DNA from: Apus apus
Taxonomy: Eukaryota > Chordata > Aves > Apodiformes > Apodidae
Length of the DNA: 64,000 nt
Assembly (NCBI RefSeq): GCF_020740795.1
Contig: NC_067282.1
Span: forward strand, 151,762,858 to 151,826,857
Reading direction: 5' to 3'
Below are positions 36,130 to 47,302 of the stretch, piece after piece; the first letter of the stretch is position 1, and every line of letters begins with the position of its first letter. The notes under the pieces were generated by a model. That model did no database searches and was not told the DNA's origin. It worked only from the letters and a program-made list of their open reading frames with translations. The position numbers were made by a program, and so were the translations under genes.

Positions 36130-36957
36130 CTAGACAGAACAATGGCTGTACTGGCTTTGGAGATCCCTCAGAGAAAGGTAGGCACCAGTGTTTGGGACCT
36201 GGCTGGAGAAGGCTGCTCTGCATGGGTTCTCATCCTGGCTTTGCTCTAGAGGTGGAGGCTGAGAAAAAGAAGAGACAGTGTTTGCTGCTGGTGTACAGGG
36301 ATCAGTTGGAGGGCCTGCCTCTCCGTTCCCCTCCATTGCATCAATAGTATCTCTGTCATGAAGATCTGGTGGGTCAGGAAAGTCAGTGTCCAGCTTGCAC
36401 AGGGCCTCGGCAGGTTGTGAAGCTGTTTTGTCCATCACCTTCTCATCCTGCTTCAGAACTGGTGCTGTTGAGGTGTCTTCACTTGACTGCAGAGCCTTAG
36501 AAATAGCCATAGTCCGTTGAGCTTTACCTTCTGTCTCTTCCATGAAGGAGCCATTTTGGAAGCCCTGGGTTGCCTTGGTACAGTGAAGAAAGTTGTGGGA
36601 CAACATGGGCATGTCTTCTGCCAGTGTGCAGAGGTCTGGGGAGGGGAGAGCATGATAAAACTCACCATCCTCACTGCCACTGCCCTCCTGGGTGAAAGGC
36701 TCATAAGTGAAGTAGACCTGACAGGGCTCTACCTCAAAGGAGTTGGAAAAGTGGAAGAAGAAGTAGCCTTGGTTGGTGAAACAACTGGATACAGAGTGCC
36801 CACTTGTTTCTAAGGGAGGATCAGGAGTCAGGGTTCCTTTGGAAAGTAGAAATTGGGATTCCTGGTCATTCTTCTGCATCACCTCAAGCACGGAGATCTC
36901 TGAGGTTGTACTGTTCACGCAGTAGGAGGATGTGGAGAATGGGGAGGAGAGCCATTT
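36130..36957 (-). CDS. IL2RB: IL2RB coding exon 9 (signalling tail, stop)
   Basis: A single 828-base exon encodes 275 residues from KWLSSPFSTSSYC to SQYSHCSV-stop. It has GYFFFHF (Shc-type tyrosine), VYFTYEPF, GEFYHALPS (aligned with human DDAYCTFPS) and AYLSL (STAT5-type). The middle is acidic and Ser/Pro-rich with little conservation. Confidence 0.96.
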   Translation of the reverse strand, partial: KWLSSPFSTSSYCVNSTTSEISVLEVMQKNDQESQFLLSKGTLTPDPPLETSGHSVSSCFTNQGYFFFHFSNSFEVEPCQVYFTYEPFTQEGSGSEDGEFYHALPSPDLCTLAEDMPMLSHNFLHCTKATQGFQNGSFMEETEGKAQRTMAISKALQSSEDTSTAPVLKQDEKVMDKTASQPAEALCKLDTDFPDPPDLHDRDTIDAMEGNGEAGPPTDPCTPAANTVSSFSQPPPLEQSQDENPCRAAFSSQVPNTGAYLSLRDLQSQYSHCSV

Positions 36958-39900
36958 CTGATGGGGATGAAACACAGGAGAGAGACTCTTACACCCAAAG
37001 AATAACACCCAGTGAGGAACCAAAGGCTTCTTCTCCTGAGTGCCCACAACAATCAAATGACCTTTTCTCTGTTCCAGCAAGAGGTGCCGGAAGTAGGGGG
37101 AGGGAAATTCACATTTGTGATGCCTCATCTGCAGGATTTTCAGAGAGAGTATATCTTTCTGTCACTTTGAAATCAAGAGCAGATCTTGCAAGCTTATAGT
37201 TTGACATTTCTGGATGGGGGAAGAGAGGATGGAGAAGTAAAGTGAAAGGAAGACAAAATAAATTACAAGACCAGAACAAGAAGTGAAGGTGGAAACATAA
37301 AAAGCAGCACTGGGATGCCTCTCATGCCAACTTTTCCTAGGTCCTGAAGTAGTGTCTGATAAATCTACATGGCCCCATAGAGATTTCTTGTCTAAAGTAC
37401 TTTTTCAGGCTCCTTGTGCCTGGATTTTCACACTTATCATGACTGACATCCTGCAATGCATCATTATCCTTAAAAATAAACCTGTTGTGATAATACCCAG
37501 CTTTTTTTTTTTTCTTTTCTTTTTTCCTGCAGTGGGAAAGTGTCTTCAGTGCCTGCTACACACTCTGCACCTACTCCACACTCTTCCCCTGTAGTTTAAG
37601 CTTTCTAAGGCTTTTCAGCTCAGGCTTTTCCAAAGCTTTGCTGTTCTCTGGACCTTCTGCAGTTTGTTTCCAGCCTTCTTATCATGAGATGCCCCCTTGG
37701 GATCACCTCCCACGTCTTGTATCGACAGTCCCTGTAATATTGCACAGAATGGTAATTGTCTCCTTGCAGCTGCCCATACTCATGGAGAGATTAGGGGAAG
37801 GGAGAAAGTGGGAGTGTATAAAGAAGAGAAAGAGAGAAAAAGAATGCAGAAAACCATGAAATGCCATCCAGCATGATGGCAATTCACATTAGGAGCAGAT
37901 GAGGCTCAGAGCCAGGAGGCAGGGATCACAGCAGGAAATCTGGGGAAGAGCTGGGCAGCCTTGGGCAGGCAGGGAGGGACAGAAGTGGGGTGGAAGCGGC
38001 TCTGAGAGGTCAAGCTCCTTCCTGAAGGTCCCCTGTTTTCTCTCAGGCTTCCTGTTAGGGAAGCAGGGTGCTGAGGTTTGTGTGGTTTGCTGTTTCTCGG
38101 TTCTGTAATTAAGAGATGCTTTGGCCGAATGCCAGGTTTCAGAAGGTCAGCAAATAAAACTCAAGTGGAGACCCCAGCAGCTGGTGCTACAGGGACATGT
38201 GTGGTGTGTGCACATGTAGGTCTGGTGACCAGCTGTTTGTCCCGAGTGTGTTCAGATGGACCCTTCTTTTCCTCATTTCTCCCTCATAACCACATGGCCT
38301 CATCCCCTGTCCCATACCTGAATATCACCTCCATGAACTGCAAATAGCGTGGGAAAGAACTTCTCAGGGTCTGGGATGTGAGTCTTCAGGATATTCTTAC
38401 ACCTTGAGAAAAAAGAATGAGAAGGCAGAATGAAGCAGGGACTAATCCTGAGTAATCTGGTACTGTGGTGGGAGTAGAACAGGGCATCGTGCCTCATGGG
38501 TACTACGTTGGCATGGAGGAGAGGTAAAATAAGAACAAGCCTGAGGGATGTCCTTGCTCATGAGTGGCCTGAAATGCATTAGCTAAGGGTGAAAGTTATA
38601 AAGATGAGGCAGTTAAACCTGACATTGGACAATATACTCCCCTCATCCTTTTCCCTAGGGAAGCACAACCAGCAGTTCACTAGTTTCTTCCCTGCCTTAT
38701 CTTGTCACCTTAACTTCTCCACCTGCTCCCCTTAAACCCTCATCCTGATGACAAGCTAGGCAGGTCTCCCTTCCTTCTTTCCAAGCTCTAGCTGTTGTCA
38801 GTTGCCCCCTCTTTGCTTTGCTGCCACCAGAAGAGCTGCATGCCCTGAATGGGACCATTGCTGGCAAGGCTGTGCCACAACTGCCTGTCTGATCTGTTAG
38901 CAGGACACTGCATGGTATGGATAGACACACGGGCTATGCAAGCCATCTGAGCACACCTTGCACCAACACAGTGGCCTCTTCTTTACTGGATCTGGAGCGT
39001 TGCCATTCTGAGACAGCATGAATAATCTGCTCTTCTGACCCTTGGAGAGCTTGGCTGACCCTGTCAGCTCTTTGCTGAAGTTTTGGTGTGGGATGCTCCA
39101 AGGAAAAACCCTCCTGACCTCTGAAGGCAATCAGTGTACTCTCTGAAGCATCAGAATTTGCTAGTTCTTGCATATATACTACCTTACATCACTGCAGATG
39201 CTATTTTTATTCATGCATGTCTAATCCTTCCTTGAATCTTACCTCAGCATTATTCGCCAGCCAATTCCCCCAGGTTAATTATATTCCTTGGAGAAAGGAG
39301 CTCTTTTCATCTCTTTCTGTGCCATGTAGCTAACCCTTCCTCACCCTTGTGTTATGACTCAAGGTAAAACACAGTGACCAGTGACTTTCTCAGTATCCAT
39401 CTTCCTTCAATATGCATTTCTTTCTTTCCTTACAAAGAAGCCATCACAGCCTTTGCTGCTTCATCCCTGTGAGAATATTTCTCCATGCTCCCCACCTTCA
39501 ACATCAGCATCCTGCTTCTCTGCCCTGTCCTGAGATGGGAAAGCCTGAAGCCATTTCTAACCTCACCATGCTGATGCATCACTCTCCATAACAGTGCATG
39601 GAGTAACCTCGTGAGACACTTTCAGTCCTGAATTCAGTCCTGAATAAAAGCAGTGCCTGGATAGAAACTCTTGCAAAGAGATCTTTTAAAGCACTGTGTA
39701 GATGTTTACCAGTATGTGATGAGATACTTCAGGACTGCACAGACCAAGGAGAGGAAGAATTGTTCTCTGGGTTTGGACTACAGATCAAATGTCACCAAGT
39801 CTTGCCTGAGCTCTTGCTGGAGTGTTTAACTTAGTGAGAAGATAGAGGTACTTGGATTGTTTGGTCCTTTTTATTGAAGAGGCGCCCAACCCAGTGGTCT

Positions 39901-42900
39901 GCATTTTAAGAGGCAATTTTGGTGCATCCCTGCCAGGGGACACCACTCTAACCCCTGGACAACAGAAATGCTGAGGCAGCTGTGTTGAATTCAGCCAGGG
40001 CATGGCACAGCACCAGCTCACAGGAGTGCAGCACAATACAATGATGATTGTGGAACCATATCATCTTGGGTGGTCATATAACTTCCCAGACAAATGTCAG
40101 CCTCAAAAGGTTGGGCTATAAACCAGCTTTTTAAGTCACTCTCTATCCTGAGTAATACCAAGTGAAAAATAACCCTGGTTTTGAGAAGACACATAGATAC
40201 AGAAGAGGAACAGAGAGGAAAAATTGATTCTCATTTACCATTTTGAAGTCCGTAAGTTAAGAAGGAAGGCAGTCCCAATGACCACAAAGATGCAGGTGCT
40301 CACTATAAAAGCTGGCAAGACTGCCCGGGGTCTTTCTGCAAGGTAAGAAAGAACGAGTGAGTTGCTGTGAAAATTTAGCTAGAATTCTGGAGGTAGGATC
40401 TGTGGCCCTTCCACAGCAATTCCAGCCAGTCAGGGACACAAAATTGTAATATACAGGTTAGATAAATGAATTTTGCTCTGTTGTGTAGGGTGTTTTTCAA
40501 AGTTTACTTCTCCTTGCTTAATAGATAATTTGTGCTGAACTGCACTCAAAGTCCCTATTCATAACAAAACTACAGCTGGGGGTTGCCACACACAAGGTGG
40601 CACAGTCTACTGGTTGAAGTGTCCGTCAACCTGTCCGTCTTGTTGCAAAGGAAATCAGGAAGTCCTAAAATCAGCTTGGGTGGGATTGAAGACTTCAAAC
40701 AGCATTATGAGTTGGTGAGGAAGACAGCCTCATGAGGTTTATGGGTCTTTGAGAAGGCAGGACAAAGGATAGAGAAGATTAGGGATCAAGGGGCTGGCTT
40801 CTTTTTTGGAGAGGTGTAGGAGAGCTTTAAGATGCTAAGCAGGTTACAGATTTCTGCCACATGATTATTTTGGTATTTGGATTGTAGGGTTAGGAGAAAG
40901 AGACTGAGTTCCCACATTGCCAGCACTGCCAGCACTACTCAGGCTTGTCTGGAATCATCTCAAACTTTCCTTAATCTGTCTCTTTCACACACATCTCCCC
41001 AGAGCACTTTTGCTTGGTCTTTCTATTCTGGTTCTTGTCTCCTCTGCTTGCCACCCCCATCTCTCTCCATCCCTTGTACCCCTTGGTCTGGGCCTGGAGA
41101 GCTCCTCTGGAGTAGTTGTGAGGGAGCAGATCAAAATGAAAGAAAGGGGAGACATTTTTAGGACATCCTTTCTTTGCCTGTCCTTGAGATGCTACTAAGA
41201 TAATTTTGTCTCCTCTGCCTCTGGTACCCTGGTTATCTTTGGGTCTTGGTTGCTATGACAACTGGTTGCGGCTGTATCCTGTTCATTGACATCACACACT
41301 GTCAAAATTTGATCGCCACAGCAACACAGTGCCCTTACTAAACATAGCTCCTCTGTTTATATACCAGCAGCAAGCACTACAGGGAGAGACTGGGTAGGGG
41401 CAGAGTGGGAGCAGCATGAGCAGGAATAACATCTATCTGCTTGTTTTTCAGAAAAGAAATGACAGAGACCACAGCCAATGACTCACTGAAAAACTTGCTC
41501 GGGGCTCTGTCTTTCAAGGCTGGAGGTGTCCTCCATGCTGTGGTTCATGGTAATGACTGATGTCAGTATCAGGAGACACTTTTGGAAGGGACTGACATGC
41601 ATGTAAGTCTCTTTCATTCTCTGTGAGACTTTGCTTCCTAGGCTCAGGTCTCCTTTGGTTCAAAAGCTGAGTACTCTGTTTCACTGCAGTTCACTGCTAA
41701 TGGCTCCAACAAACCGGGCCATTTTAGAAAGCTGGATTTATATTCCTAGGTCACAGGAATACCTGGGAAAATGTCAGTCCTGGTGGCTGCGGCTGCAGGT
41801 CAGATATCTGGCCTTACTGCTCTGGGGAACCAGTCCTTGATTACCATCTTGTGGATTTTGCTTGGCTTCTGGAAGTCAGAGGGGCTCTTTTGGGGTCAGG
41901 GCGGTCTTTGCCCTTAAGTCATGTTGGCCCAGTGTGACCTAACAGATTAGGAGGGACAGATTGCTTCCAGCCTTTATATTCCTTTGTATTAACACAACCC
42001 TTCCTACCCATCTTCCTCCAGCTTCTCTGCCTGCTTGGCCTTTCCACCTTGTTCTCCCTGAGTTTCCTCTTTCCCCTCCAAACCAGCCTGCCTGTCTGAT
42101 CCTTACGGTCAGCGTGTGTCCTCCACAGTATCGTCTCACTCCAGTCGCTCCAGACGCCCTTGCAGATACTCGAGGCACCGGGCCCTGCACGGACAGCTGC
42201 CTCGTATTTCAAGCCAGGGGAGAGGCTCTCAAGCACAACCCACATCTGATCCTGCACAATGGTGAAGTTCTTGGCCTCCTGGGATAAAGGTAAAATCAGA
42301 GCATCATCAACACCCCGCCATGGCTTATAGGCTCACATACCTATCTCTTCCAAGTCCCTCAGAGAGGACCTGTCTCAGATCCCTACAACCTGTGCCCTGC
42401 TTGTTCTCCTTGGAGGACAAGACTTCTTCACTTTGTTTGTTATTGGTTTGGTTTTTTTTTTCATCCTTTTCAGGTCTGTCCTGAAGCTGTCTGGATTTCT
42501 TTGTGACAGCACTAAGTAGAATAGGATTCCTGTCTGCCTCCATGTTGTCACCAAACACTGACAGCAGGTGACACAGATAAGAGTAGCGAGATGTCATCTG
42601 CTCTCCAGCTTCACTAACACTTTTTTTGTGCTGAAGGGAGGCCCAGGAGCACATCCTGGGGGATATAAAGAAGACCAGGATTTGTAAGGTGACAGGTCCT
42701 AGTGCCTCACACCGTACTCACCTCCCAGCACTGATTTGTGGTCCGATACCGCACTTGATATTCCCGTTCCCCGTACAAATAGTGAGAGGAAATATTCAGG
42801 CTCCACGTTAAGTTGTAGGTGTTGTCAGTTTTGCTAACCAGCTGAAGATTTCCTGGAGGCCTCAGCTTTACTGGAAAGAGAGAAGGAGCAAGGGTGATAC

Positions 42901-45900
42901 CTCCACAGTGTCTGTCCATAACAGGGCTCCACCACAAGCCCCACTGCAGCAGGTCTGGTGTCTTGATTGTGTTCACAGACTCCAGCCAGCCATGGCCACG
43001 TGAGATGCTTAGTGAGCTCCCCCTCTCTGTTCCTCCTTCTTCCCCACTGTCACAGAAGGCAACAGGCCTGTTTTCTCTGGTCTGCATTAAAGGCATCTCC
43101 TCCTGTGAGCCTGTGAGAGTGGCCCCTGCAGTCAGTGCAAGCCCATGGGGCCATGCATCCTATCTTGTAGGGATGATCCACAGGCAATTGTACCGACATG
43201 AATGGAGCATGGCTGGGGTGACAGCTGCTTCCCAGATGCTTTTTCAGAGAGCTACAGCCACAGGGGATGGAATTACACAGACTGTCTGGGCTGATCCTTC
43301 CCAGCTCCTGAATCCAGCCATGCCTTCCTATGTCTCACCTTGCAGCAGCTTTATTGGACCTCTCCTTCAGCTAGGTAAACTCATGCATCCAAAAAAAAAA
43401 AAAAAAGTACCCAAGAAGATGTTTTTTTTCTGCTGGATTAGTGAGTTGAATCCTTTCAGCAAGGACTGATGCATGCCAAAGCTGGCTTAAAGGGCGATGG
43501 AAGCATGTATCTGGTAAGAGGGGCAGGGAAAGAGCAGCAAGACTTTCCCTCCTTCTTGCAACATGAATTTTTCAGGAGGTCAGCTGAGCTGTCATTGCCT
43601 GTTTGAAGCCAGAATTCCTAGTGCAAAGCAATCTCATTCAACAGTGTCCCAGATACAGAACAGGACAGAAAGTGCCTGGCATGACATTGCATGTTAAGAG
43701 TGCAAGTGGCAGGAGTCAACATGGTTCATCTGTGCTAATTGTAGCAGGAGACAAGGAAAAGACACAAGTCTAAAATCAGCTAGGGGGCTGCATAGGAGTG
43801 GATGGGGAGGAGAAATTACCTATCATTTTGTGAGGAAGCTTCAGAGACTGCAAGACAGATGAGTACTCACTATTTTCAAGTGGACTGAAATTTTCTATTC
43901 GCACAGGTATAGACCTGTTCTCTCCAATCTTGCAGTGGACAGACAAGGTCAGACGGTCTGCAGCGGTGAAGCATTGAGTCTGCAAGGAAAATTTACCATT
44001 AGCGACCCTAAAGCCTCACCAAAAAGGCATGCATCGCCTACCTATAATAGGTTTAGAAATACTTGACAATAAATATGGATTATATTTGTTGTTGAAAGGC
44101 ATAAGCCTCAGTGGTAAGTAGAGGAATCTAAGATTTCTACTTGATGTGGTTGGACTTTCTTGTTGTTGCTCACTGGTGAGAAGAATACAATATATTGTGT
44201 TATGCTAGTTTGCTAGGATTGCTGTATGTGCTGACTAAGGAAGAAAGAAGTGACTTTCTATGAGGGCAACTTATTGAGAAAAAATATTTTTACTAAAATA
44301 TCTTATGTTCAGTGGTAAGATTGAGACGACATTAGTATGAAATATTACTCTTGAAATACAATGATTCTAAAGAGCCACATACATCATACGGTATTAAATA
44401 AACAATAGGGAAATCAACTTGATTAGAAAGAAAAGATTTCCCAGCTGTTTAACAACCCTACAATTTGCACATGATGTGCAAAAGTAAGAAAGCTTGTCTG
44501 TTGTTTGAACTGGTTGTGACTTCATCTTTGAGGAGAATTAGCTGATATGGTGGGTTTTTTTTCTGAAAACAGAAGGGCTACAGTAATTCTGGATATGACT
44601 GAAGGAAGTACATAATGAGTCTAAACCCAGACTTATTTAAATAAAGAATGATAGCTAGAGGATTTGCACTACCATTATCCCCACTGATGTGTTGCTGTTG
44701 CATCTTGCATTTGACACACCCAACCAGGCTTCACAGTAGTTAAAGATCTGGAAAATGGTACTGACCTCTTCAAGGAAAATGAGGTCAAGAGGTGACCTCA
44801 GAGCTGGTGGTGATGTCCATCCCTCCTCAGAGGAAGGGATTAGGGCCAAACTTAGATAACTGAGACATAAGATACTGCATGTGACCTGTCTGCCCCCCAC
44901 CTCTTCTGCATGTGTCAGGACAGCATGGCCCAGCTCACAGCAAAGCCAGTCCTCCCAGCCAAGGATCCCACAAGGGCAATACCTTGTTAACAACCCACAA
45001 CTTCAAAACCAACACACAACTTCAACCCAATCCCAGATCTGAAGTCACGGATTAGGCTTGGGCTTTTTATACTGCTCTTGAATGTCACACTGTTTATACA
45101 CCCCCACATCCACATACAAATCTTTTCCACTTTGTCTTTAGCCCAGACATCCCAGATAAATTACTCACATTGCTGTTTTTACTGAAGGTCTTGATGCATC
45201 TCCTCAGTCCTGTCATGTGTTCTGCCTTGGGTAACTCACAGTGCTCCTTGAATTTTTTATGTGAGAAACTGGGTTTTAAGCAGGAGAACTCCAATGAGCA
45301 GCAGAGATTATTTTGTATTTAGTTACACTGTATGTAATGCTAAAGGTCTCTCAAGGCATTTTGCATTGTACCACATTTGCTGAACAGGTTACAGCAAGCA
45401 TATAATTCCGCTTTCCCTCCCCATTGCATCACTCAGTCAAATTTTACATGCTGAAGCACAAAGAGTCAATGCATCCCAGTTATTTCAAGCAAAAGTACGA
45501 CAGTAGGTTTTCCTCTTTCCAAGCTTTTGGAAAACCCTCTCGCTACCCTCTCTGCTTCCTGGTGATATCACAGGTCACACAGAGCCCAAACACACCTGTT
45601 GCCCACAACTACACCAATGTGGCCTTGGAAGATGGGCACCTGCTTCAGGCCCTCTAGGGTTTACATGTCTCCTTCAAGCTACTGATAGTCCTGCAGGATC
45701 TCAGATACCAAGTGAGATGTATCTTCTGAACCAGGTCCCACCTGAGTTAGCCAGGACCGTACATCACACTCGGTAGTGCTACACCACAACCTCTCTTCTG
45801 ATCTGGCAAGAATGGCTGGAAAGCCTAAGCTGAGCTATAGCACAGGGGGTGACAGAGTGGGATTGCAGCTGAGGGGCTACCAGACTGAGCTGGCTGCCCT

Positions 45901-47302
45901 AGGTCAGAAAAGCTGGGACTTGCTGATGGCTGGAAGAGGTGGAGTCCTGGAGCCCTGGTCAAGCAATGGCACAGTTCCAAATCCAGCCCAAATTCCATGC
46001 ACAGCCATTGCGATTCAGTCCCACAGAGCAATAGAAATATTTTTACTTTGTCAGTCCCGTGCACCAGGCCCCAGAACATACTTGCCAATCTCACCCCACT
46101 GGAGATGTCTCTATGACAGTCAGGAGCAACCCACCCACTGCCAGAATCACACCCAGCCTGTCCTTGTGAGAGGCACCCAGGGAAGCCTTGAGGGAGGCTG
46201 ATAAGTTACTTGGCTGAAATTGTCATACTTGGAGACCACAGAGACTCAAACCCCACTGTGGTACTGGCCACACACCCACCCCTCTGCTGGGAGATGTGTG
46301 GGTGAGGTAAACATCATGAACCAAGAGAGATGAAAGGGCCAGGGGAGATAAGGGGAACAATAATTCCTTTCATTTATTGTCACTCAGGGTGCAAGATCTT
46401 AAACAATGGGTAAAGGGCCCCTATATAACTTGAATTCCACCCGCATCTCTATATATTCTCCTTTCCCATTGAAAATGCCTTTCAGTCCAGAGGGTGGCTA
46501 TCAAGGAAAAGGCATTTTTGAAAAACGATGCACAGACAGAGTTATGGAGCTGGAAGATGGGCTGTGTTAGACTGACTGGGCATTGGACAGCATCTCAGCC
46601 CATGTAGGGTTAGAGACGGAGTTCAAGATACAGCCTCCTGGCTATATGACTCCACTACATCTGGCCTGGGAAAGGGGGAGCCTTCAGTTATGCTAAGGGG
46701 TAAACTTTCCAGGATACTTTTCATTCAAAGCATTGGCTTTCATCAGCTTCTCTAGCCACTCACCTGTCACAAAGATGGAAGGTCGACAAAATCTCTAGCT
46801 GGCATGATGCTTCAACCAGGTCCTTGCCTGGCTTCCAGTCACAGAAGAGAGCTGCCCGTGAGTCATACCAACATGTTAGACTGGAGGTGCCTACCAGCAG
46901 AGAAGTGATGGACAATGGCATGACTAAATTAGCAATGATGTTTGACATTAACCATCACCCCAACAATCCTGCCCCATCCAAAACTACAGACTTGTCTCCT
47001 GGACAACTGTCTCAAAGCAAGGAAGGCAGAGCCATGCACTTCTCTGTGTCCTAGGAGGTTGATGTGCTCATAAGAGACCTTTAACTACTGCAGCTTCCTC
47101 TGGCTGTATGTTACACCACAATCACTGCACAGCAACACACACAGTGGCACACAAGCTCCTCCGGCTGACCCCCCTCCCTGCTCACCCAGCTAGCGCAGAT
47201 GAAGGAGAATCACTTCTTACCTTGTGCTAAGTCTGATGCCTGTGAGAGAGGTGTGGGGCTGAACAGCCAGAGGTGACACAGAAGCAGCAAAGAGGACTTC
47301 AT
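36130..47302 (-). CDS. IL2RB: IL2RB, interleukin-2/-15 receptor beta chain; 9 coding exons
   Basis: This is the signalling receptor chain shared by IL-2 and IL-15 on T and NK cells. It works with the common gamma chain through JAK1/JAK3 and STAT5. Nine exons join in phase into 582 residues (human 551): signal peptide about 1-22, FN3 domain D1 with GTSSLTCWYDSRA, FN3 D2 ending in the class I motif WSDWS (232-236), membrane span about 251-274, then a 308-residue tail. Tail motifs include IPDPEKFF and KWLSSPF near the membrane, SCFTNQGYFFFHF (Y372, equivalent to the human Shc site), CQVYFTYEPF, and the STAT5-type C-terminal motif NTGAYLSLRDLQSQ (Y567). Extracellular parts are diverged while the motifs hold, as is usual for avian cytokine receptors. 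The gene looks intact. A noncoding 5' exon is likely, since an AG precedes the ATG directly. Confidence 0.95.
37502..37526. repeat. T-rich tract in IL2RB intron 8
   Basis: Runs of T broken by single C bases; downstream of exon 8 in the transcript. Confidence 0.8.
38318..38402 (-). CDS. IL2RB: IL2RB coding exon 8 (juxtamembrane, Box 1 region)
   Basis: Encodes CKNILKTHIPDPEKFFPTLF and HGGDIQ, matching human KVLKCNTPDPSKFFSQL and HGGDVQ. This is the JAK1-binding Box 1 region. Donor GTATGG. Confidence 0.95.
40239..40335 (-). CDS. IL2RB: IL2RB coding exon 7 (transmembrane)
   Basis: Hydrophobic AVLPAFIVSTCIFVVIGTAF followed by LLNLRTSK marks the membrane span and stop-transfer. Phase 1 in, phase 2 out. 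Confidence 0.93.
42107..42278 (-). CDS. IL2RB: IL2RB coding exon 6 (D2 with WSDWS)
   Basis: Encodes EAKNFTIVQDQMWVVLESLS, YEAAVRAGPG and VWSDWSETILWRT. WSDWS is the WSxWS box of class I cytokine receptors. Donor GTAAGG, phase 1. Confidence 0.95.
42722..42870 (-). CDS. IL2RB: IL2RB coding exon 5 (D2, first half)
   Basis: Encodes IKLRPPGNLQLVSKTDN, LTWSLNISSHYLYGEREYQV and QCWE, like human RLMAPISLQ and ISWEISQASHYF. Confidence 0.93.
43391..43406. repeat. 16-base A run in IL2RB intron 4
   Basis: Pure A homopolymer. No element body with a clear family signature is joined to it. Confidence 0.85.
43871..43979 (-). CDS. IL2RB: IL2RB coding exon 4 (D1-D2 linker)
   Basis: Encodes TQCFTAADRLTLSVHCKIGE and IENFSPLEN, aligned with human TTVDIVTLRVLCREG and DFKPFEN. 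Phase 0 in, phase 1 out. Confidence 0.9.
45169..45268 (-). CDS. IL2RB: IL2RB coding exon 3 (D1)
   Basis: Encodes SFSHKKFKEHCELPKAEH and LRRCIKTFSKNSN. The HCELP motif aligns with human QTCELLP. The acceptor is the CCCAG at 45269-45273, chosen because it alone restores phase; the ATG at 45294 is intronic. Confidence 0.85.
46764..46890 (-). CDS. IL2RB: IL2RB coding exon 2 (D1, first cysteine pair)
   Basis: GTSSLTCWYDSRAALFCDW then EASCQLEI matches human GTSQFTCFYNSRANISCVW and DTSCQVHA. Phase 1 in, phase 2 out. Confidence 0.93.
47221..47302 (-). CDS. IL2RB: IL2RB coding exon 1 (signal peptide)
   Basis: MKSSLLLLCHLWLFSPTPLS then QASDLAQ is a typical signal peptide with a short n-region and a leucine core. 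Donor GTAAGA, phase 1. CAG before the ATG may be a splice acceptor. Confidence 0.9.
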
